From Alteromonas lipotrueae (GTDB lineage Bacteria; Pseudomonadota; Gammaproteobacteria; Enterobacterales; Alteromonadaceae): a stretch of DNA of 64,000 bases. Each line of letters opens with the position of its first letter. The first letter of the stretch is position 1. The stretch covers positions 186,001-250,000 of the forward strand of contig NZ_JAESDI010000007.1 of assembly GCF_019249215.1 (NCBI RefSeq), written 5' to 3'. The notes under the pieces were generated by a model, which did no database searches, was not told the origin of the DNA, and was given only the letters and a program-made list of their open reading frames with translations. Of this stretch, positions 55,255-64,000 are shown in pieces. The position numbers were made by a program, and so were the translations under genes.

Positions 55255-57498
55255 ATGACCAAACAATACTGGATTGGCGGCTTTTTCGTTGACGAGGCAA
55301 GAAACCAAATAACGCATAATGCGCATACCCAAACATTGCCACCTAAAGCCCTCACCGTTTTAACCTACCTTGCTAAGCGCCAAGGCGAAGTTGTAAGTCA
55401 AGAAGAGCTGCTGAATCAGGTATGGAAAGACACAGTGGTATCGCCCAACACCCTACAGCGTTGTATTGCGCAGTTAAGAAAAGCCTTAGGCGATGATGGT
55501 AAGGCACAGGGGCTAATTAAAACCCATGCTAAAAAGGGCTACAGTTTAGAGGCTGCTATTCTCTGGGAAGATCAGCAAAAAGGGAATGTTGGTGACAATG
55601 ATGCATTGGATAAAAGCCCTACCCACCTTTACGCGATGCCCGAAGACAATAAAACAATAAAGGCGGGATTTAATAAAAAGCAGATCTTCACTTTAAGTCT
55701 ATTTATTGCGCTGGTTATTACGCTGCTGATTAGTATCACTCGTATGCTATGGCCTTCCTCTGTACCTACTCCCTCGCCAGCTAACGCGATGCGAATTATC
55801 GATATTCGTTTACTAACATCAACCGATAACCGAGAGCTAGCGAGTACCTATTCGCCCGACGGAAAATTCATCGTATTTCAGCGTTTCCCCGAAGTTATGT
55901 GCAAGAGTCATTTATGGGCAAAAAACATCGAGACCCAACAAGAGTACCAACTGACACGCGAGCTAGGTACTTACGGCAACCTCGCATTTTCTGAAGATGG
56001 CGCTTCACTCACCGTTGTAAAACAGAACAACTGCTCAGCGCCCGCCCAGCAGAAAAAGTGCTTCCTATTACAACAAGTCGATTTTGAGCAAGCATTGCTA
56101 TCGCCACAAACACCGACCACCTTAATGGAGTGTAAGCATACTGAAATTAAAAGCCCTACTTGGATGAGTGCAAATGACATTGCGCTTTTGCAGAAGGACC
56201 AGGGGCGCTGGAAACTCATTCGCTATTCCGTGAGCGCCGACAAAAGCACATTACTTTATGAGGTTAATAACGGCAGCGTAGTGTCTTACGACTTCTCAAA
56301 AAGCCACAACTTGATTGCCCTTACCGCCGTACACGAAAGTGGTGTACTTCATGTTGAAAAACTTGCGCCAGAGGGAACGTTACTGTCCAGCAATCCGATT
56401 AATTTTAACGGTGTGATCCCGCAGTATGGCGCAATTTACCCGAACTTTTCACCCATAGACGGGCACTTAATATTTAGCACAGGTAAGCAACTTTTCACGG
56501 TATCGTTCGATGGTGATATTAGCCCCATAAGCATGCCGCTTACCGACGCCATAGGCACGCCTTTGTTTCACCCCAACGGTAAAAAAATGCTTGCCATTAA
56601 AGGGCATTACGACAGCGATATTGTTTCTGTGCCGCTATCACAATTTTCTCACTCAGCGCATGTACCTCAAATAGTTGCGCAGCAACCTGATGTGTTACCC
56701 CCTGTTAATTATGAGACCGTGGTGCGCTCTATGCAGGAAGAAAATAGGGCAAAGTACCAACCCGATGGAAACCTTATTGCTTACTTTTCTGAGGGCGATG
56801 GCACGTCTCAGGTATGGACTACCACCATACCGCAAGGCGCTGCCGGTTCACAGAATGACTTCCCCCACAGTGCAGCTGACAGTAATTACACAAAACAGCG
56901 CAGCCAGTTTCCTACCAATACCTATGTGCGAAATATACTATGGGCCGCAGACGGCCAAAGCTTACTGGTGAATGCATCATCCCAGCTAACTCGCCTTTAC
57001 TTAAATAGCGAAGAAGAAGCCATTTCACTTAATTACCCCGTGAGAAGTTTATTTCACTGGGACAGCCAAAATAAAACGGCAGTGGCCAACATACTTTATA
57101 AAGGTGTAAATACCTTGGTAGAGCTGAACCTCACCAACAGCGAATTTCGTGTTTTAACCCATCACGATGTCACGTGGGCAGCAAAAACGGTGACCGGTGA
57201 ACTGATTTATAAAGACAATGCGGACAAGTTGTGGATATCCGGTGCGATTGAAAACGAACTCATACCCAAACTAACAACTCAAGGTAGCCATCAAAATTTC
57301 ATTGTTAAAAACGATGTTGTTTACGGCATTAATGACCACTATCAGCTGTGGAAATACATGTTAGAAAACGGCACGGTCGAATTACTTGGACAATTACCCG
57401 AAACCGTAGATTACATTACCGATGTAAACGACAATGCCATACTAATAACACTTAGAGTGGCAGCAAGAAAAGACGTGGTAGAGTTATCAATAGAGTAA
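55255..57498 (+). CDS. Membrane-bound ToxR/CadC-type regulator with TolB-like sensor
   Basis: 747-residue one-component regulator. Residues 1-105 form an OmpR-type winged helix (LPPKALTVLTYLAKRQGEVV, VSPNTLQRCIAQLRKALGDD, IKTHAKKGYSL). A single helix at 143-164 crosses the membrane, and a 580-residue periplasmic part has WD/TolB-type beta-propeller repeats (STYSPDGKFIVFQ, RAKYQPDGNLIAYFSEGDG). This design, DNA binding inside and sensing outside with no phosphorelay, is expanded in Alteromonas-type bacteria. It starts 226 bases from the divergent hydrolase gene, its likely target. Confidence 0.9.
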   Translation: MTKQYWIGGFFVDEARNQITHNAHTQTLPPKALTVLTYLAKRQGEVVSQEELLNQVWKDTVVSPNTLQRCIAQLRKALGDDGKAQGLIKTHAKKGYSLEAAILWEDQQKGNVGDNDALDKSPTHLYAMPEDNKTIKAGFNKKQIFTLSLFIALVITLLISITRMLWPSSVPTPSPANAMRIIDIRLLTSTDNRELASTYSPDGKFIVFQRFPEVMCKSHLWAKNIETQQEYQLTRELGTYGNLAFSEDGASLTVVKQNNCSAPAQQKKCFLLQQVDFEQALLSPQTPTTLMECKHTEIKSPTWMSANDIALLQKDQGRWKLIRYSVSADKSTLLYEVNNGSVVSYDFSKSHNLIALTAVHESGVLHVEKLAPEGTLLSSNPINFNGVIPQYGAIYPNFSPIDGHLIFSTGKQLFTVSFDGDISPISMPLTDAIGTPLFHPNGKKMLAIKGHYDSDIVSVPLSQFSHSAHVPQIVAQQPDVLPPVNYETVVRSMQEENRAKYQPDGNLIAYFSEGDGTSQVWTTTIPQGAAGSQNDFPHSAADSNYTKQRSQFPTNTYVRNILWAADGQSLLVNASSQLTRLYLNSEEEAISLNYPVRSLFHWDSQNKTAVANILYKGVNTLVELNLTNSEFRVLTHHDVTWAAKTVTGELIYKDNADKLWISGAIENELIPKLTTQGSHQNFIVKNDVVYGINDHYQLWKYMLENGTVELLGQLPETVDYITDVNDNAILITLRVAARKDVVELSIE

Positions 57499-57542
57499 GT
57501 GGGTGGGTTAGTAATTAACTCGCTTTATTTTGCGTATAAACA

Positions 57543-57572
57543 AGAAACCCTCCGAAATGGAGGGTTTCTTTT
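57543..57572. terminator. Intrinsic terminator of groEL
   Basis: AGAAACCCTCC / GGAGGGTTTCT stem with GAAAT loop, T-run on the plus side and short one on the minus side; lies between the convergent regulator and groEL. Confidence 0.85.
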
Positions 57573-57622
57573 ATATCTAGGTGCTTAAACAAGCACCCTT
57601 CAAGCAATTAAGCTTGGGTGGC

Positions 57623-59278
<1,656 letters not shown>

Positions 59279-59303
59279 TTAATTCGTTTAACGTTAGTTG
59301 TCA

Positions 59304-59594
59304 TTACTCAACAATCGCAAGAATGTCGCTTTCGCTTAGGATCAGAACTTCTTCACCATCCAGCTTTTCAGTTTTAACGCCGTAGCCTTCGCTAAAAATA
59401 ACGGTGTCGCCAACTTTAACGTCTAGCGCTTTAACATCGCCATTTTCTAGGATGCGGCCGTTACCTACAGCGATAATCTCGCCACGTGTAGATTTTTCTG
59501 CTGCTGAACCAGTCAGAACGATACCGCCTGCAGATTTGCTTTCTTGCTCTGCGCGTTTAAGGATTACGCGGTCGTGTAAAGGACGAATTGCCAT
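59304..59594 (-). CDS. groES: Co-chaperonin GroES
   Basis: 96-residue lid of the GroEL ring. Start at ATG 59594 ([11 protein letters not shown]), the universal start of the family; a longer frame to 59618 is not used. The mobile loop ([20 protein letters not shown]) and closing [14 protein letters not shown] are normal. First gene of the groESL operon, about 115 bases after a sigma-32 promoter. Confidence 0.98.
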   Translation of the reverse strand: MAIRPLHDRVILKRAEQESKSAGGIVLTGSAAEKSTRGEIIAVGNGRILENGDVKALDVKVGDTVIFSEGYGVKTEKLDGEEVLILSESDILAIVE

Positions 59595-59710
59595 TTTCAA
59601 GTCTCCTGAAAATTTCACTATTCAAGTTAATGATTGTCGACACACAATTATTTGCATGTCGTATGCTTGGGTTGCTCGTTACCGAGCAGTTAAAATCGTG
59701 TCTGCGAGGA

Positions 59711-59742
59711 TAAATGGGGGAGTAGCCATGTAAGTTCAAGGG
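59711..59742 (-). promoter_or_regulatory. RpoH (sigma-32) heat-shock promoter of groESL
   Basis: Reading the minus strand: CCCTTGAA (-35), then 15 bases, then CCCCATTTA (-10), a near-perfect match to the E. coli sigma-32 consensus (CTTGAA / CCCCAT). It faces groES with an untranslated leader of about 110 bases. No CIRCE inverted repeat was seen, so control is by RpoH and not HrcA. Confidence 0.88.
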
Positions 59743-59813
59743 TTTTTGAGCAAAAAAATGTAAAAAAAGTGATTTTAATGCTCAAAGCCTGCACTTAAGG
59801 CCAAAAGCACACA

Positions 59814-60344
59814 CTACTTCAGGCGTCTATCTGTATCATTTTGGGTTTTGTCTGAAAATTCACCTTCAAACACATCGCCATTATCTGAGCTGCCCGACTG
59901 ACCAGACTGTTGCTGATTGAATGGGTTTTCAAACGGGTTGTACTGGCCGCCGCCAGTTTGTTGGTTAAACCCGCCCGCTTGGGTCACTACCCGTAGTTTC
60001 ATGTGTTTACTTAGCTGCGAAGCAATAAGGTGGCGTGAGCCTGGCAAGGCAAACATAAAGCCAAGAACGTCAGTGATTAGGCCTGGGGTAACCAATAAAA
60101 TACCTGCAACTACCAGCATTAGGCCTTCTACCATCTCTTTGCCTGGCAGTTCATTACGCTGCATTTTAGCCTGTGCGGTTTGTAATGTTGCTATACCTTC
60201 GCGCTTAACAAAATAAGCACCAATGAATGCCGTTAATATCACTAGCCCAATAGTATTCCAGCCACCAATTATGCCGCCCACTTGAACTAATAGGGCAATC
60301 TCTACTATGGGTAATATGGCAAACAATAAAAATAAAAACCGCAC
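59814..60344 (-). CDS. fxsA: FxsA family membrane protein
   Basis: 176-residue inner membrane protein with helices at about 5-20, 25-45 and 75-100 and a disordered, Gln/Gly/Asn-rich C-terminal tail. The LPIVEIALLVQVGGIIGGWNTI and GILLVTPGLITDVLGF motifs mark FxsA, known in E. coli as suppressing phage T7 exclusion by the F plasmid. It lies just upstream of groES on the same strand, a conserved neighbour. Confidence 0.92.
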   Translation of the reverse strand: MRFLFLLFAILPIVEIALLVQVGGIIGGWNTIGLVILTAFIGAYFVKREGIATLQTAQAKMQRNELPGKEMVEGLMLVVAGILLVTPGLITDVLGFMFALPGSRHLIASQLSKHMKLRVVTQAGGFNQQTGGGQYNPFENPFNQQQSGQSGSSDNGDVFEGEFSDKTQNDTDRRLK

Positions 60345-60546
60345 AACATTTCCTCTTTCATCTAGTCATAGAATAGTATTGGGGTAAACACCATAATAAC
60401 AAGCGAAGGTGCAACGCTTTGGGTTAAGTGGCAAACTCAAGCGACCGACGGTAGCTGTGTTAAACTGGGTTTGTGAAAGAATAGCGTATGCACCTCGGTC
60501 TTACTTTTTTATAGGCCAATAGCTTTAGGATAAAGAAAGTCGTTAT

Positions 60547-62433
60547 ATGAAGTACATCACCCGTTTGTTTTCTTTTGTCGCATTTTGTCTATTTGTAGCA
60601 TCGCTTGCGCTGCCTGGCTATACGCAAACTAATGCGCAAACTTCGACTCAATCCTCAGATCAGCCATCAAGTCAGATCATGGGTGGGTTCGACGATGTGT
60701 TCAGCAACCAAGAAGAATTCCTAAAAGTAGACCAAGCCTTTGTATTCGACTTCAATCAGACAGACGACACCTTAAGCCTTTCCTTTACCATCGCAGATGG
60801 CTATTACCTTTATAAAAAGCAATTCAAGTTAGTGGCAAAGCACGCCGCCATTGGTGAACCTCATTATCCTAAAGGCGTTATCATTGAAGATGAATACTTT
60901 GGCGAATCGGAAGTATTTTATGATGAAGTCACGTTAACTGTTCCTATTATTCAAGCCACCAACGACGGTATAGTAAAAATACGCTACCAAGGCTGCGCCG
61001 ATGCGGGCCTTTGTTACGCACCGAATATTAAAACCGTCTATTTGAATGCCCTTGCCAGCGCCATGAACAGCGGAGCCTCAAAGAACGGCACTGACACCGC
61101 GTCGACAGACGAACAGAGTCTCTCGCAAACCAACCCGAGTAGCTCGCAAGCGTCTCAATATTCTCTGGCCGATAAGCTCATCAACAAAGAAAACCTAGCC
61201 CTTACCTTGGTGCTATTCTTTGCATTAGGGATAGGCCTTGCCTTTACCCCCTGCGTGTTCCCTATGTACCCCATTGTGTCGGGTATTGTGATTGGTCAAG
61301 GTAAACAGGCCAAAGCCAGCCACGCATTTTGGTTAACGTTCATTTATGTACAAGGCATGGCCATTACCTATTCGATATTAGGGTTAATAGTGGCGTCGGC
61401 GGGTATGCAGTTTCAGGCGGCACTTCAACATCCGCTCATTCTGGGTATTTTTATTGGTATTTTTGTTTTGCTGGCCTTAGCCATGTTTGGCAGATACGAG
61501 CTTCAACTTCCTGCGAAATGGCAAACCCGCTTAACCAATTTAAGTAATAACCAAACGCCTGGCAGCATGGCGGGGGTATTCGCCATGGGAGCATTGTCGG
61601 GGCTAATCGCCTCACCGTGTACTACGGCGCCGTTAACCGGCATTTTATTGTTTATTGCACAAAGCGGCGACTTAACCCTTGGTTTTGTTTCCCTATATAT
61701 ATTGAGCATTGGCATGGGCGTTCCCCTTATAATATTTGGGATCACCGGTTCTAAATTGCTACCTAAAGCGGGTCAGTGGATGAACGTGGTAAAAGTATCG
61801 TTTGGGTTTATGATGCTGTCGGTGGCCATTGTTTTTGTAGAGCGTTTATGGCCAAAAGCATGGCCTAGCGATTACATTAACCTGCTGTGGGCAACCCTTG
61901 GTTTAGGGGCATTTGGCTATTATTTTGTAGTAAACGAAGCGAGTAAAAAAGGCATTGCGAAATACGTGCGAACGTTAGTTATTGCGGCAGGCTTGTTCGC
62001 CAGTGCGCTGCTAGCGTATAACACTCTGACTTCATCTGAAGACACTGCCACGCAGCATAGTCAGCTTGCTCACCCAACGTTTATCGTTGTTAAAAACTTA
62101 GATGATTTACGCCAACAAATTGCGGCGGCTAATTCACAAGGCAAAACGGTGATGGTGGATTTGTACGCCGATTGGTGTGTGGCTTGTAAAGAGTTTGAAA
62201 AATACACCTTCTCTGCTCCTAATGTCATTAATGCGCTTAATAATACCGTGTGGATGCAGATAGATTTAACCGATACCTCTGCCACCAACACAGCTTTTCT
62301 AGAGGAGTTTTCTATTCTTGGGCTGCCGACCATTTTGTTTTTCGATGAAAGCGGTAATGAGCTAACGCAGTCTCGGGTAACCGGATTTATGAAAGCGCCG
62401 GCCTTTGCTGAACATGTTGAGAATACGTTTTAA
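60547..62433 (+). CDS. dsbD: Thiol:disulfide interchange protein DsbD
   Basis: 628-residue inner membrane protein that carries electrons from cytoplasmic thioredoxin to the periplasm. Order: signal peptide (to about residue 26), N-terminal periplasmic DsbD-alpha domain (30-170) with the Cys pair in GCADAGLCY, eight-helix transmembrane domain (about 220-500) with cysteines in FTPCVFPM and ASPCTTAP, and a C-terminal thioredoxin domain with ADWCVACKEFE. All six redox cysteines are present. It is followed 49 bases later by an M23 peptidase and then aroQ. Confidence 0.96.
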   Translation: MKYITRLFSFVAFCLFVASLALPGYTQTNAQTSTQSSDQPSSQIMGGFDDVFSNQEEFLKVDQAFVFDFNQTDDTLSLSFTIADGYYLYKKQFKLVAKHAAIGEPHYPKGVIIEDEYFGESEVFYDEVTLTVPIIQATNDGIVKIRYQGCADAGLCYAPNIKTVYLNALASAMNSGASKNGTDTASTDEQSLSQTNPSSSQASQYSLADKLINKENLALTLVLFFALGIGLAFTPCVFPMYPIVSGIVIGQGKQAKASHAFWLTFIYVQGMAITYSILGLIVASAGMQFQAALQHPLILGIFIGIFVLLALAMFGRYELQLPAKWQTRLTNLSNNQTPGSMAGVFAMGALSGLIASPCTTAPLTGILLFIAQSGDLTLGFVSLYILSIGMGVPLIIFGITGSKLLPKAGQWMNVVKVSFGFMMLSVAIVFVERLWPKAWPSDYINLLWATLGLGAFGYYFVVNEASKKGIAKYVRTLVIAAGLFASALLAYNTLTSSEDTATQHSQLAHPTFIVVKNLDDLRQQIAAANSQGKTVMVDLYADWCVACKEFEKYTFSAPNVINALNNTVWMQIDLTDTSATNTAFLEEFSILGLPTILFFDESGNELTQSRVTGFMKAPAFAEHVENTF

Positions 62434-62482
62434 CGTTATGATGGGTGAGTGACTACACTTCACCGTAATGCAAGGGTGAGCT

Positions 62483-63334
62483 ATGCCCCTAATGTCTCAG
62501 TTTTCACTCACACTATTTTTTGTTTTTACCTTGTGTGTGCCACTAAAAACGCTATTGGCGCAAGAGGTCGTAAACCAAAACCTGTCTACCCAAGCGCCCA
62601 GTTGCTACGATGCTAATCGATTTTGTATCAGTATTTTAGCGCCAACGAATGGGAAGTATGAAGTCTATGCTCAGCGAAAAGTACCACTTCCCCTTGTGCT
62701 TACGCTATCAGCCAGTGGGCTTACGTCTACTTTACCACCCAGTGGGCTTCCTCCCAAGTCAACATCCAACGTATTTTTAAACGATGACACTCCCGTTTTA
62801 ATGGGGGTAATAAAAAGCCCTCGACGGTTTTGGCATTCAATGAAAGTAAGCTGGACCTCAGGAAAGCTGAACGCGGTGCATAATGACAACGTGACTTATT
62901 TGCCGCCGCTACGCCCCGCAGGTAACTACCCCATAGTGCAAGGCTTTGGTGGGGGCTATAGCCATACAGGTGCCTCTCGCTATGCTTTAGATTTTGCTGC
63001 CCCCGTGGGTACACCCGTGCTCGCGGCTCGCGATGGTGTGGTCATCGATACGAAAGATGATGGCCAATTAGGCGGCGCTTCCAAACAGTTTGCTAAGCAC
63101 GCGAATTTTGTTGCAATTTTGCACGACGATGGCACCACAGGCGAATATTATCATTTGAAATATAAGGGTGTGGTGGTAACACGAGAGCAAAAGGTAATAG
63201 CCGGAGAGCTCATTGGTTATTCTGGTAATACAGGGTTTTCATCACTGCCCCATTTGCACTTCGCCGTATACAGGGCGAAGTACGAAGGAAGGTACATGTC
63301 GGTGCCTTTTACGCTAAAAAATGAACCCGAATGA
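62483..63334 (+). CDS. M23 family metallopeptidase (secreted)
   Basis: 283-residue secreted protein (signal peptide to about residue 27, LLAQ) with an unrecognised N-terminal domain (30-140) containing a cysteine pair and a C-terminal lysostaphin-type M23 peptidase (150-275). Zinc-site motifs are visible: GGGYSHTGASRYALDF (first His and Asp) and LPHLHFAVY (HxH). It should cut peptidoglycan cross-bridges, or act as an activator. Co-directional with dsbD and aroQ. Confidence 0.88.
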   Translation: MPLMSQFSLTLFFVFTLCVPLKTLLAQEVVNQNLSTQAPSCYDANRFCISILAPTNGKYEVYAQRKVPLPLVLTLSASGLTSTLPPSGLPPKSTSNVFLNDDTPVLMGVIKSPRRFWHSMKVSWTSGKLNAVHNDNVTYLPPLRPAGNYPIVQGFGGGYSHTGASRYALDFAAPVGTPVLAARDGVVIDTKDDGQLGGASKQFAKHANFVAILHDDGTTGEYYHLKYKGVVVTREQKVIAGELIGYSGNTGFSSLPHLHFAVYRAKYEGRYMSVPFTLKNEPE

Positions 63335-63620
63335 ACTCCACTATTTACATAATCAGCACATAAACATCACATAAGAACTACATAAGCACTTCCTTATGCA
63401 CCGCCACACACCTGTGATAACGCATAGACTGGAAAGAGAACTTTGCGTCGAAAACACCTGATTAGACCAGTATTTTGCTGCGAAATCTTTCACTATCTCT
63501 ATAATCAACGTTTAAATGAATAAACGACCGGATTAATTGTCTTTTTTTCGTGCAACTGTCATGAAAGTTTGCTGAAATAGCAAATACACTGACTTTTTCC
63601 CGAAGATAGCAGCAACTTTA

Positions 63621-64000
63621 ATGAATATTTTGTTACTGAACGGCCCTAACTTAAATATGTTAGGACAACGTGAACCCGATAAGTATGGCACACAAACGTT
63701 ACAGGACATCGTTGATGATCTGAGCGCGCAGGCACAATCGTCTGATGCCACCCTTACCCATTTTCAGTCGAACGCAGAACATGCCCTTATCGACCGTATT
63801 CATCAATCCATGGGTAATATCGACGCAATCATTATTAATCCCGCTGCTTTCACTCATACCAGCGTTGCACTTCGCGACGCCTTATTGAGTGTCAATATCC
63901 CGTTTATTGAAGTTCACCTGTCGAATGTTCATGCCCGTGAATCATTTCGACATCACTCATATTTCTCAGATGTTGCGGCAGGCGTCATTGTTGGCCTTGG
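63621..64000 (+). CDS. aroQ: Type II 3-dehydroquinate dehydratase (3'-truncated by window edge)
   Basis: First 126 codons of the shikimate-pathway enzyme that dehydrates 3-dehydroquinate. Starts [15 protein letters not shown], contains the catalytic tyrosine in [24 protein letters not shown] and [22 protein letters not shown] with the catalytic histidine region, then is cut by the window end before its stop. In related genomes accBC usually follows aroQ. Confidence 0.96.
   Translation, partial: MNILLLNGPNLNMLGQREPDKYGTQTLQDIVDDLSAQAQSSDATLTHFQSNAEHALIDRIHQSMGNIDAIIINPAAFTHTSVALRDALLSVNIPFIEVHLSNVHARESFRHHSYFSDVAAGVIVGL

Noticed and set aside
59595..59760. CIRCE/HrcA operator before groES
   Set aside because: No nine-base inverted repeat of the CIRCE type was found; a sigma-32 promoter is present instead.

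Overview
This window looks like ordinary chromosome from a marine gammaproteobacterium of the Alteromonas type. The evidence is gene content and protein style, not a database search: a split pntAA/pntAB/pntB transhydrogenase, glmS-DeoR-glmU, biosynthetic speA, fxsA-groES-groEL, dsbD-M23 peptidase-aroQ, two TonB-dependent receptors, FadL, and many GGDEF/EAL proteins, all with moderate G+C. I saw no rRNA, tRNA, CRISPR array, insertion sequence or phage gene. Genes are dense and sit on both strands.

Layout. 1-10.7 kb: end of a cytochrome b561 gene with yceI, NADH dehydrogenase ndh, a TonB-dependent receptor, a DUF2721 membrane protein, a lipoprotein nucleoside phosphorylase-like protein divergent from a LysR regulator, fadL, and a CurA-like reductase. 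10.7-14.8 kb: a minus-strand signalling set (ABC_sub_bind periplasmic protein, hybrid histidine kinase, diguanylate cyclase). 15-18.2 kb: cupin, luciferase-like monooxygenase, serine hydrolase. 18.4-24.5 kb: a zinc-starvation island with an FtsX-type ABC transporter, two DUF3299 proteins around an unknown periplasmic protein, MerC-like protein, histidine-rich DUF2796/ZrgA-like protein, a zinc-independent DksA paralogue and an unknown 72-residue protein. Zur-box-like palindromes lie in two of its promoter regions. A third precedes a COG0523/CobW GTPase at 50.1 kb, so the proposed zinc regulon is split across the window.

24.7-32.1 kb: S10 peptidase, a spermidine-synthase-like protein bracketed by two related palindromic repeats, a membrane protein, glmS, a DeoR regulator and glmU. 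32.3-40.6 kb: a degenerate GGDEF sensor, EamA exporter, Ogt, an Ada-AlkA fusion, a serine hydrolase, speA and an unknown protein. 40.8-49.4 kb: pnt operon, a 58-residue DUF6435-type gene, an unknown secreted protein, and a PepSY reductase-like protein divergent from a siderophore receptor with two Fur-like boxes between them. 49.6-64 kb: a small secreted protein, CobW, a GGDEF-EAL protein, a NylB-like hydrolase divergent from a ToxR/CadC-type regulator, groESL with a clear RpoH promoter, fxsA, dsbD, an M23 peptidase and the start of aroQ.

The most coherent multi-gene theme is metal homeostasis: zinc (Zur) at 18-24 kb and 50 kb, iron (Fur) at 46.7 kb. The least explained parts are the unknown members of the zinc island, the binding protein-kinase-cyclase set, and the repeat pair at 26.3/27.2 kb. 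Start sites were adjusted where ribosome binding sites or gene overlaps argued for it.
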